A DNA stretch of 64,000 bases from Hydractinia symbiolongicarpus (lineage: Eukaryota > Cnidaria > Hydrozoa > Anthoathecata > Hydractiniidae), in NCBI RefSeq assembly GCF_029227915.1, contig NC_079885.1, positions 4,590,001-4,654,000 of the forward strand, read 5' to 3'. The notes under the pieces were generated by a model. That model saw only the letters and a program-made list of their open reading frames with translations, was not told the DNA's origin and searched no databases. Position numbers and translations under genes: made by a program. Positions 38,381 through 48,235 of this stretch are shown here, in pieces; the stretch's first letter is position 1, and the number at the start of each line of letters is the position of its first letter.

Positions 38381-39873
38381 TAAATCACTAAATACATGTT
38401 GGTACGAATATTTGACGCAACCGTTGAAACTCAAATGGATTGACACCGTTACAAAGTCAATGAAATGTAGTTTTTGAAATTGTCTCTATTTCTTCCGCGC
38501 GAACTACCGACTAGGATTGGTCCAACAGTAAAAAATGACTTATGTATCTTAATTTTTAAATAAAGCTCTACCACAGCGCTCAGTGTAATCGCTGAGTTCC
38601 AGCAATCATGACAAATTAAGAAGAATGTTATTTCTTGTAGTCAAACTGACTCATTTATCACATTCATAAGGTAAAAGTCCAAAATCAGTTCAATTAAGTC
38701 CCACAGTCAGTCGTTTCACTGTTAAAAGCGATGCAACTTATTAATACCGGAAAAAAATCACTAAATACATGTTGGTACGAATATGTGACGCAACCGTTGT
38801 AACTCAAACTGATTGATACCGGCAAGAAGTCAATGAAATGTAGTTTTTGAGAATGTCTCTATTCCTTCAGCCCGTGCTAACGGCCAGGATTTATGCCACA
38901 GTAAAAAAACGATTTAAATATCTGAATTCTTTTATAAAGCGCTACCACAGAGCCCAGTGTAATCGCTGAATTCCAGCACTCATGTCAAATTAAGAAGAAT
39001 GTTATTCCTTAGAGTCCAATTTGCTCATTTATCACATTTATAAGGTCACAGTCCAAATTCTGTACAATTAATTCCCACAGTCAATCGTTTCACTGTGAAA
39101 AGCGATGCTACTTAGTAATACCGGAAAAAAATCACTAAATGCATGTTGGTACGAATATTTGACGCAACCGTTGAAACTCAAACGGATTGACACCGTTAGA
39201 AAGTCAATGAAATGTAGTTTTTGAAACTGTTCCTATTTATTCAGCGCATGCTAACTGCCAGGATTTGTCCCACAGTAAAGAAAGACTTACCTATCTAAGT
39301 TTTTAAATAAAGCGCTACCACAGAGCCTAGTGTAATCGCTGAATTCCAGCAATCATGTCAAATTAAGAAGAATGTTTTTTCTTGTAGTCAAACTGGCTCA
39401 TTTATCACATTTATAAGGTCAAAGTCCAAAATCAGTTCAATTAAGTCCCACAGTCAAACGTTTCACTGTTAAAAGCGATGCAACCTATTAATATCCGAAT
39501 AATATCGCTAGATACATGTTGGTACGAATATGTGACGCAACCGTTGTAACTCAAACAAATTTATATCGCTAGAATATCAATGAAATGCAGTTTTTGAAAC
39601 TGTTCCTATTTGTTCAGCGCGTGCGAACTGACAGGATTTGTCCCACAGTAAATGAAGACTTATTTATCTAAATTTTTAAGTAAAGCGCTACCACAAAGTC
39701 TAGCGTATTCGCTGAATTCCAGCAATCATGTCAAATTGAGAAGAATGTTATTCCTTGAAGTTCAATTGGCTCATTTATCACATTTAAAAGGTCACAGTCC
39801 AGAATCAGTTCAATTAAGTCCCACAGTCAATCGTTTCACTGTTAAAAGCGATACAACTTAGTAATATCGGAAA
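38381..39873 (+). repeat. 2240-bp hexamer HOR, copy 3 (shortened to 4 monomers)
   Basis: It follows copy 2 at an offset of 2240 until about 39700, then skips about 746 bp (two monomers) and rejoins copy 1 phase, so TAAATCACTA returns after 1493 instead of 2240 bp. The junction lies inside a mosaic monomer. An unequal exchange between non-equivalent monomers explains this. Confidence 0.9.
39700..39800 (+). other. Mosaic monomer at the hexamer deletion junction
   Basis: Up to about 39703 the sequence follows the hexamer monomer at 37412. The C of TAGCG, AAATTGAGAAGAATG and CATTTAAAAGGTCACAG are from the type seen at 33725-33820. GTATTCGCTG and the T of GAAGTTCAATTGG are still from the hexamer type. 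The alternation of markers over about 90 bp shows a patchy rather than a clean crossover. Confidence 0.8.
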
Positions 39874-41649
39874 ATAAATCACTAAATACATGTTGGTACG
39901 AATATTTGACGCAACCGTTGAAACTCAAATGGATTGACACCGTTACAAAGTCAATGAAATGTAGTTTTTGAAATTGTCTCTATTTCTTCCGCGCGAACTA
40001 CCGACTAGGATTGGTCCAACAGTAAAAAATGACTTATGTATCTTAATTTTTAAATAAAGCTCTACCACAGCGCTCAGTGTAATCGCTGAGTTCCAGCAAT
40101 CATGACAAATTAAGAAGAATGTTATTTCTTGTAGTCAAACTGACTCATTTATCACATTCATAAGGTAAAAGTCCAAAATCAGTTCAATTAAGTCCCACAG
40201 TCAGTCGTTTCACTGTTAAAAGCGATGCAACTTATTAATACCGGAAAAAAATCACTAAATACATGTTGGTACGAATATGTGACGCAACCGTTGTAACTTA
40301 AACTGATTGATACCGGCAAGAAGTCAATGAAATGTAGTTTTTGAGAATGTCTCTATTCCTTCAGCCCGTGCTAACGGCCAGGATTTATGCCACAGTAAAA
40401 AAACGATTTAAATATCTGAATTCTTTTATAAAGCGCTACCACAGAGCCCAGTGTAATCGCTGAATTCCAGCACTCATGTCAAATTAAGAAGAATGTTATT
40501 CCTTAGAGTCCAATTTGCTCATTTATCACATTTATAAGGTCACAGTCCAAATTCTGTACAATTAATTCCCACAGTCAATCGTTTCACTGTTAAAAGCGAT
40601 GCTACTTAGTAATACCGGAAAAAAATCACTAAATGCATGTTGGTATGAATATTTGACGCAACCGTTGAAACTCAAACGGATTGACACCGTTAGAAAGTCA
40701 ATGAAATGTAGTTTTTGAAACTGTTCCTATTTATTCAGCGCATGCTAACTGCCAGGATTCGTCCCACAGTAAAGAAAGACTTACCTATCTAAGTTTTTAA
40801 ATAAAGCGCTACCACAGAGCCTAGTGTAATCGCTGAATTCCAGCAATCATGTCAAATTAAGAAGAATGTTATTTCTTGTAGTCAAACTGGCTCATTTATC
40901 ACATTTATAAGGTCAAAGTCCAAAATCAGTTCAATTAAGTCCCACAGTCAAACGTTTCACTGTTAAAAGCGATGCAACCTATTAATATCCGAATAATATC
41001 GCTAGATGCATGTTGGTACGAATATGTGACGCAATCGTTGTAACTCAAACAAATTTATATCGCTAGAATATCAATGAAATGCAGTTTTTGAAACTGTTCC
41101 TATTTGTTCAGCGCGTGCGAACTGACAGGATTTGTCCCACAGTAAATGAAGACTTATTTATCTAAATTTTTAAGTAAAGCGCTACCACAAAGTCTAGTGT
41201 ATTCGCTGAATTCCAGCAATCATGTCAAATTAAGAAAAATGTTATTCCTTAGAGTTCAATTGGCTCATTTATCACATTTACAAGGTTACAGTCCAGAATC
41301 AGTTCAATTAAGTCCCACAGTCAAACGTTTCACTGTTAAAAGCGATACAACTTAGTAATATCGGAAAAAAATCACTAAATGCATGTTGGTACGAATATTT
41401 GACGCAACCGTTGAAACTCAAACGGATTGACACCGTTAGAAAGTCAATGAAATGTAGTTTTTGAAACTGTCTCTATTTCTTCAGCGCGAACTACCGACTA
41501 GGATTGGTGCCACAGCAAAAAATGACTTATTTATCTTAATTTTTAAATAAAGCTCTACCACAGCGCTCAGTGTAATCGCTGAGTTCCAGCAATCATGACA
41601 AATTAAGAAGAACGTTATTTCTTGTATTCAAACTGACTCATTTATCACA
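39874..41649 (+). repeat. 2240-bp hexamer HOR, copy 4 (incomplete)
   Basis: It matches copy 1 at an offset of 5973-5974; the open frame at 41146 translates identically to those at 35172 and 37412. It stops at about 41650, where GGCAACAG leads into the right copy of the 3.1-kb segment. Confidence 0.9.
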
Positions 41650-44600
41650 TTTATTAGGCAACAGTTCAAAATCAGTTCAATTAAGTCCCACAGTCAAACG
41701 TTTCACTGTTAAAAGCGATGCAACCTAGTATTATCCGAATAATATCGCTAAATACATGGTGGTACGAATATGTGGCCCAACCGTTGTAACTCAAACTGAT
41801 TGATACCGCCAAGAAGTCAATGAAAATTAGTTCTCGAGAATGTCTCTATTCCTTCAGCGCGTGCTAACGACCAGAATTATTTCCACAGTAAAGAAAGACT
41901 GATTTAACTAAATTTTCAAATAAAGCGCTGCCGCAGCGCCAATGTGTATCTGCTGAGTTCAAGCAATCATGTCAGAATAAGAAAAATGTTATTTCTTGGA
42001 GTTCAATTGTCTCATTTATTACATTCATAAGGTCAAAATCTAAAATCAGTTTAATTAAGTCCCACAGTCAGTCGTTTCACTGTTAAAAGCGGTACAACTT
42101 AGTAATATCGTAAAAAAATCACTAAATACATGTTGGTACGAATATGTGACTCAACCGTTGTAACTCAACTGGATTGATACCGCCAAGAAGTCAATGAAAA
42201 TTAGTTTTTGAGAATGTCTCTATTCCTTCAGCGCGTGTTAACGGCCAGGATTGGTCCCACAGTAAAGAAGGATTGGTTTTTCTAGACTTCTAAATAAGGC
42301 GCTACCACAGAACCTAGTGTAATCGCTGAATTCCAGCAATCATGTAAAGTTGAGAAGAATGTTATTCCTTGACGTCCAATTGGCTCATTTATCACATTTA
42401 TAAGGTCACAGTCCAGAATCAGTTCAATTAAGTCCCACAGTCAATCGTTTCACTGTTAAAAGCGATACAACTTAGTAATATCGGAAAAAAATCAATAAAT
42501 GCATGTTGGTACGAATATTTGACGCAACCGTTGTAACTCAAACGGATTGAAACCGTCAGAAAGTCAATGAAATGTAGTTTTTGAAATTGTCTCTATTTCT
42601 TCAGCGCGAACTACCGACTAGGATTGGTCCCACAGTAAAAAATGACTTATGTATCTTAATTTTTAAATAAAGCTCTACCACAGCGCTCAGTGTAATCGCT
42701 GAGTTCCAGCAATCATGACAAATTAAGAAAAATGTTATTTCTTGGAGTCAAACTGACTCATTTATCACATTTATAAGGTCACAGTTTAAAATCAGTTCAA
42801 TTAAGCCCCACAGTCAAACATTTAACTGTTAAAAGCTATGCAACCTAGTAATACCCGAATAACATCGCTAATTACATGTTGGTACGAATATGTGACGCAA
42901 CCGTTGTAACTCAAACTGATTGATACCGCCAAGAAGTCAATGAAATGTAGTTTTTGAGAATGTGTCTATTCCTTCAGCGCGTGCAAACGGCCAGGATTGG
43001 TCCCGCAGTAAAAAGAGATTTAAATATCTAAATTCTTTAATAAAGCGCTACCACAGAGCCCAGTGTAATCGTTGAATTCTATTAATCATGTCAAATTAGG
43101 AAGAATGTTATTCCTTGGAGTCCAATTGTCTCATTTATCACATTTATAAGGTCACAGTCCAAAGTCAGTTCAATTACGTCCCACAGTCAAACGTTCCACT
43201 GTTAAAAGCGATGCAACCTAGGAAACATCCGAATAATGTCGCTAAATACATGTTGGTACGAATATGTGACGCAACCGTTGTAACTCAAACTGATTGATAC
43301 CGCCAAAAAGTCAATGAAATGTAGTTTTTGAGAATGTCTCTATTCGTTCAGCCCGTGCTAACGGCCAGGATTTATGCCACAGTAAAGAAAGACTGATTTA
43401 TCTAAACTTTTAAATAAAGCGCTACCACAGAACCTAGTGTAATCGCTGAATTCCAGCAATTATGTCAAATTAAGAAGAATGTTATTCCTTGGAGTCCAAT
43501 TGGCTCATTCATCACATTTAAAAGAAAACAGTCCAAAATCAGTTCTATTAAGTCCCACAGTCAAACATTTCACTGTTAAAAGCGATTCAACCTAGTAACA
43601 TCCGAATAATATCGCTAAATACATGTTGGTACGAATATGTGACACAACCGTTGTAACTCAAACGGATTGACACCGCTAGGAAGTCAATGAAATGTAGTTT
43701 GTGAAAATGTCTTTATTCCTTCAGCGCGTGCTAACGGCCAGGATTGGTCCCACAGTAAAAAAAGGTTGGTTCATCTAAACTTCTAAACAAAGCGCTACCA
43801 CAGAACCTAGCGTAATTGCTGAATTCCAGCAATCATGTCAAATTGAGAAGAATGTTATTCCTTGAAGTCCAATTGGCTCATTTATCACATTTAAAAGGTC
43901 ACAGTCCAGAATCAGTTCAATTAAGTCCCACAGTCAATCGTTTCACTGTTAAAAGCGATACAACTTAGTAATATCGGAAAATAAATCACTAAATACATGT
44001 TGGTACGAATATTTGACGCAACCGTTGAAACTCAAATGGATTGACACCGTTACAAAGTCAATGAAATGTAGGTTTTGAAATTGTCTCTATTTCTTCAGCG
44101 CGAACTACCGACTAGGATTGGTCCAACAGTAAAAAATGACTTATGTATCTTAATTTTTAAATAAAGCTCTACCACAGCGCTCAGTGTAATCGCTGAGTTC
44201 CAGCAATCATGACAAATTAAGAAGAATGTTATTTCTTGTAGTCAAACTGACTCATTTATCACATTCATAAGGTAAAAGTCCAAAATCAGTTCAATTAAGT
44301 CCCACAGTCAGTCGTTTCACTGTTAAAAGCGATGCAACTTATTAATACCGGAAAAAAATCACTAAATACATGTTGGTACGAATATGTGACGCAACCGTTG
44401 TAACTCAAACTGATTGATACCGGCAAGAAGTCAATGAAATGTAGTTTTTGAGAATGTCTCTATTCCTTCAGCCCGTGCTAACGGCCAGGATTTATGCCAC
44501 AGTGAAAAAACGATTTAAATATCTGAATTCTTTTATAAAGCGCTACCACAGAGCCCAGTGTAATCGCTGAATTCCAGCACTCATGTCAAATTAAGAAGAA

Positions 44601-44745
44601 TGTTATTCCTTAGAGTCCAATTTGCTCATTTATCACATTTATAAGGTCACAGTCCAAATTCTGTACAATTAATTCCCACAGTCAATCGTTTCACTGTTAA
44701 AAGCGATACTACTTAGTAATACCGGAAAAAAATCACTAAATACAT
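41650..44745 (+). repeat. 3.1-kb segment, right copy of the 10,080-bp-spaced duplication
   Basis: It is aligned to 31570-34664. Small differences include AGCGGTAC for AGCGATAC, CTTGACGTCC for CTTGAAGTCC and an extra base in CCTAGGAAACATCC. It ends near 44745, where the left copy goes on into the hexamer (GCATGTTGG, ATATTTGAC) but this one continues as ACATGTTGG, ACAAATATGTG. Confidence 0.9.
41925..41939. other. 15-bp GC hairpin, second copy
   Basis: This is the duplicate of 31845-31859 carried by the right copy of the 3.1-kb segment, exactly 10,080 bp away. Confidence 0.8.
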
Positions 44746-44867
44746 GTTGGTACAAATATGTGACGCAACCGTTGTAACTCAAACGGTTTGACACCGCCAA
44801 GAAGTCAATGAAGTGTAGTTTTTGAGAATGTTTCTATTCCTTCAGCGCGTGCTAACGGCCAGGATTG

Positions 44868-45045
44868 GTCCCACAGTAAAAAAAGAATTATATATCTAAT
44901 TTTTTAAATAAAGCGCTACCACAGAGCCTAGTGTAATCGCTGAATTCCATCAATCATGTCAAATTAAGAAGAATGTTATTCCTTGGAGTCCAATTGGCTC
45001 ATTTATCCCATTTATAAGGTCACAGTCCAAAGTCAGTTCAATTAA
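44868..45045 (+). repeat. Left half-monomer (~178 bp), putative ancestral subunit
   Basis: This half begins with GTCCCACAGT. It then shows AAAGCGCTACC..CCTAGT, ATCGCTGAAT, CATGT and, in sibling monomers, GTCAAACTGGCT followed by AAGGTCAAAG and CAGTT. The same blocks occur in the same order in the right half. This points to a shared origin of the two halves, although they are now strongly diverged. That the halves are homologous is inferred from the order of short matches rather than from a computed alignment. Confidence 0.6.
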
Positions 45046-45240
45046 GTCCCACAGTCAAACGTTTCACTGTTAAAAGCGATGCAACCTAGTAACATCCGAA
45101 CAATATCGCTAACTACATGTTGGTACGAATATGAGACAAAACCGTTGTAACTCAAACGGATTTATTCCGCTAGAAAGTCAATGAAATGTAGTTATTGAAA
45201 CTGTTCCTATTTATTCAGCACGTGCTAACGGCCAGGATTG
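45046..45240 (+). repeat. Right half-monomer (~195 bp), putative ancestral subunit
   Basis: This half begins with the second GTCCCACAGT of the monomer. It continues with AAAAGCGATGC..CCTAGT, ATCGCTAA, CATGTTGG, ACTCAAACGG, then in order AGAAAGTCAA and TAGTT. These correspond to AAAGCGCTACC..CCTAGT, ATCGCTGAAT, CATGTC, GTCAAACTGG, AAGGTCAA and CAGTT of the left half. The half also holds the most conserved box of the family and the class A/B marker positions. Confidence 0.6.
45115..45132 (+). other. Most conserved monomer box (ACATGTTGGTACGAATAT), example copy
   Basis: This 18-bp block is nearly invariant in the copies I read, in both class A and class B monomers. The few recurrent variants are GCATG for ACATG (for example near 32421 and 34660), ATGGTGG for ATGTTGG (near 31325 and 35784) and ACAAATAT for ACGAATAT (near 48780). 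It contains a GTAC (RsaI) site. Stronger conservation than the flanks could mean a protein-binding box, as for the CENP-B box in primate alpha satellite, but it does not match the CENP-B box consensus. No function is shown by the sequence. Confidence 0.5.
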
Positions 45241-45280
45241 GTCCCACAGTAAAAAAGACTTATTTATCTAAACTTTTAAA

Positions 45281-45300
45281 TAAACCGCTGAGATCCAGCA
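45281..45300 (+). other. 24-bp deletion junction 1 (short monomer)
   Basis: TAAACCGCTGAGATCC replaces the full form AAAACGCTACCACAGCGC...CGCTGAGATCC seen at 49314-49347. The deleted stretch lies between two CGCT direct repeats, as expected for slippage or short-repeat recombination. The unit is about 349 bp. Confidence 0.85.
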
Positions 45301-45480
45301 ATGATGTCAAATTAAGAAGAATGTTATTCCTTAGAGCCCAATTGGCTCATTTATCACATTTATAAGGTCACAGTCCAAAGTCAGTTCAATTAAGTCCCAC
45401 CGTCAATCGTTTCACTGTTAAAAGCGATACAACTTAGTAATATCGTAAAAAAATCACTAAATACATGTTGGTACGAATAT

Positions 45481-46980
45481 TTGACGCAACCGTTGTAACT
45501 CAAACGGATTGAAACCGTCAGAAAGTCAATGAAATGTAGTTTTTGAAATTGTCTCTATTTCTTCAGCGCGAACTACCGACTAGGATTGGTCCCACAGTAA
45601 AAAATGACTTATGTATCTTAATTTTTAAATAAAGCTCTACCACAGCGCTCAGTGTAATCGCTGAGTTCCAGCAATCATGACAAATTAAGAAGAATGTTAT
45701 TTCTTGGAGTCAAACTGACTCATTTATCATATTTATAAGGTCACAGTTTAAAATCAGTTCAATTAAGCCCCACAGTCAAACATTTAACTGTTAAAAGCTA
45801 TGCAACCTAGTAATACCCGAATAACATCGCTAATTACATGTTGGTACGAATATGTGACGCAACCGTTGTAACTCAAACTGATTGATACCGCCAAGAAGTC
45901 AATGAAATGTAGTTTTTGAGAATGTCTCTATTCGTTCAGCCCGTGCTAACGGCCAGGATTTATGCCACAGTAAAGAAAGACTGATTTATCTAAACTTTTA
46001 TATAAAGTGCTACCACAGAACCTAGTGTAATCGCTGAATTCCAGCAATTATGTCAAATTAAGAAGAATGTTATTCCTTGGAGTCCAATTGGCTCATTCAT
46101 CACATTTAAAAGAAAACAGTCCAAAATCAGTTCTATTAAGTCCCACAGTCAAACGTTTCACTGTTAAAAGCGATTCAACCTAGTAACATCCGAATAATAT
46201 CGCTAAATACATGTTGGTACGAATATGTGACACAACCGTTGTAACTCAAACGGATTGACACCGCTAGGAAGTCAATGAAATGTAGTTTGTGAAAATGTCT
46301 TTATTCCTTCAGCGCGTGCTAACGGCCAGGATTGGTCCCACAGTAAAGAAAGGTTGGTTCATCTAAACTTCTAAACAAAGCGCTACCACAGAACCTAGCG
46401 TAATTGCTGAATTCCAGCAATCATGTCAAATTGAGAAGAATGTTATTCCTTGAAGTCCAATTGGCTCATTTATCACATTTAAAAGGTCACAGTCCAGAAT
46501 CAGTTCAATTAAGTCCCACAGTCAATCGTTTCACTGTTAAAAGCGATACAACTTAGTAATATCGGAAAATAAATCACTAAATACATGTTGGTACGAATAT
46601 TTGACGCAACCGTTGAAACTCAAATGGATTGACACCGTTACAAAGTCAATGAAATGTAGGTTTTGAAATTGTCTCTATTTCTTCAGCGCGAACTACCGAC
46701 TAGGATTGGTCCAACAGTAAAAAATGACTTATGTATCTTAATTTTTAAATAAAGCTCTACCACAGCGCTCAGTGTAATCGCTGAGTTCCAGCAATCATGA
46801 CAAATTAAGAAGAATGTTATTTCTTGTAGTCAAACTGACTCATTTATCACATTCATAAGGTAAAAGTCCAAAATCAGTTCAATTAAGTCCCACAGTCAGT
46901 CGTTTCACTGTTAAAAGCGATGCAACTTATTAATACCGGAAAAAAATCACTAAATACATGTTGGTACGAATATGTGACGC
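45481..46980 (+). repeat. Second copy of the 42.5-44.35 kb sequence, lacking one monomer
   Basis: GAAACCGTCA at 45511 corresponds to 42549 (offset 2962). After about 45920 the offset drops to 2588 (TAAATCACTA at 43982 and 46570), so one monomer of about 374 bp has been lost. The join lies where GAGAATGTGTCTATTCC would continue but GAGAATGTCTCTATTCG is found. Confidence 0.85.
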
Positions 46981-47494
46981 AACCGTTGCAACTCAAACGG
47001 ATTGACACCGCCAAGAAGTCAATGAAGTGTAGTTTTTGAGAATGTTTCTATTCCTTCAGCGCGTGCTAACGGCCAGGATTGGTCCCACAGTAAAAAAAGA
47101 ATTATATATCTAATTTTTTAAATAAAGCTCTACCACAGAGCCTAGTGTAATCGCTGAATTCCATCAATCATGTCAAATTAAGAAGAATGTTATTCCTTGG
47201 AGTCCAATTGGCTCATTTATCCCATTTATAAGGTCACAGTCCAAAGTCAGTTCAATTAAGTCCCACAGTCAAACGTTTCACTGTTAAAAGCGATGCAACC
47301 TAGTAACATCCGAACAATATCGCTAACTACATGTTGGTACGAATATGAGAGAAAACCGTTGTAACTCAAACGGATTTATTCCGCTAGAAAGTCAATGAAA
47401 TGTAGTTATTGAAACTGTTCCTATTTATTCAGCGCGTGCTAACGGCCAGGATTGGTCCCACAGTAAAAAAGACTTATTTATCTAAACTTTTAAA

Positions 47495-47514
47495 TAAACC
47501 GCTGAGATCCAGCA
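47495..47514 (+). other. 24-bp deletion junction 2
   Basis: Same AAACCGCTGAG junction as at 45285. The following half has CCAATTTGCTC, unlike the CCAATTGGCTC of the other short copies. Confidence 0.85.
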
Positions 47515-48215
47515 ATGATGTCAAATTAAGAAGAATGTTATTCCTTAGAGCCCAATTTGCTCATTTATCACATTTATAAGGTCACAGTCCAAAGTCAGTT
47601 CAATTAAGTCCCACCGTCAATCGTTTCACTGTTAAAAGCGATGCAACTTATTAATACCGGAAAAAAATCACTAAATACATGTTGGTACGAATATGTGACG
47701 CAACCGTTGTAACTCGAACGGATTGACACCGCCAACAAGTCAATTACGTGTAGTTTTTAAAAATGTCTCTATTCTTTCAGCGTGTGCTAACGGCCAGGAT
47801 TGGTCCCACAGTAAAAAAACAATTATATATCTAATTTTTTAAATAAAGCGCTACCACAGAGCCTAGTGTAATCGCTGAATTCCATCAATCATGTCAAATT
47901 AAGAAGAATGTTATTCCTTGGAGTCCAATTGGCTCATTTATCACATTTATAAGGTCACAGTCCAAAGTCAGTTCAATTAAGTCCCACAGTCAAACGTTTC
48001 ACTGTTAAAAGCGATGCAACCTAGTAACATCCGAACAATATCGCTAACTACATGTTGGTACGAATATGAGACAAAACCGTTGTAACTCAAACGGATTTAT
48101 TCCGCTAGAAAGTCAATGAAATGTAGTTATTGAAACTGTTCCTATTTATTCAGCGCGTGCTAACGGCCAGGATTGGTCCCACAGTAAAAAAGACTTATTT
48201 ATCTAAACTTTTAAA

Positions 48216-48235
48216 TAAACCGCTGAGATCCAGCA
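48216..48235 (+). other. 24-bp deletion junction 3
   Basis: Same AAACCGCTGAG junction. It lies 721 bp after junction 2, which gives a dimer of one full and one short monomer. Confidence 0.85.

Larger units (their letters stand above)
44868..45240 (+). repeat. Representative full-length monomer (373 bp)
   Basis: This is one clean class A unit, phased to begin at GTCCCACAGT (44868) and end just before the next equivalent GTCCCACAGT (45241). In order it contains: an A-run and an A/T-rich stretch; the AAAGCGCTACCACAGAGCC box; ATCGCTGAATTCC; the long conserved stretch around TCAAATTAAGAAGAATGTTA; TCATTTATCCCATTTATAAGG; a second GTCCCACAGT at 45046; GTTTCACTGTTAAAAGCGAT; the class A markers AACCTAG and CCGAACAATATCGC; the ATGTTGGTACGAAT box; AACCGTTGTAACTC; and GCTAACGGCC close to the end. 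The start phase is an arbitrary choice; the length is directly measurable. Confidence 0.95.
44746..45480 (+). repeat. Entry segment of the 1.1-kb trimer domain
   Basis: This holds the first monomers with the markers of the next domain: AAGAATTATATATC, ATGAGACAAAACCG with TTTATTCCGC (45161), and the 24-bp-deletion unit. It is followed by a return to the 42.5-44.3 kb sequence type. Confidence 0.8.

Noticed and set aside
43115-43297. 60-codon open frame
   Set aside because: It depends on the single inserted base near 43222; the sister copy at 33.1 kb has no such frame.
45115-45132. CENP-B box
   Set aside because: The consensus TTCG....A..CGGG is not found in the conserved boxes, nor its complement; CCCGAATAA(C/T)(A/G)TCGC resembles part of it but lacks the CGAA end.
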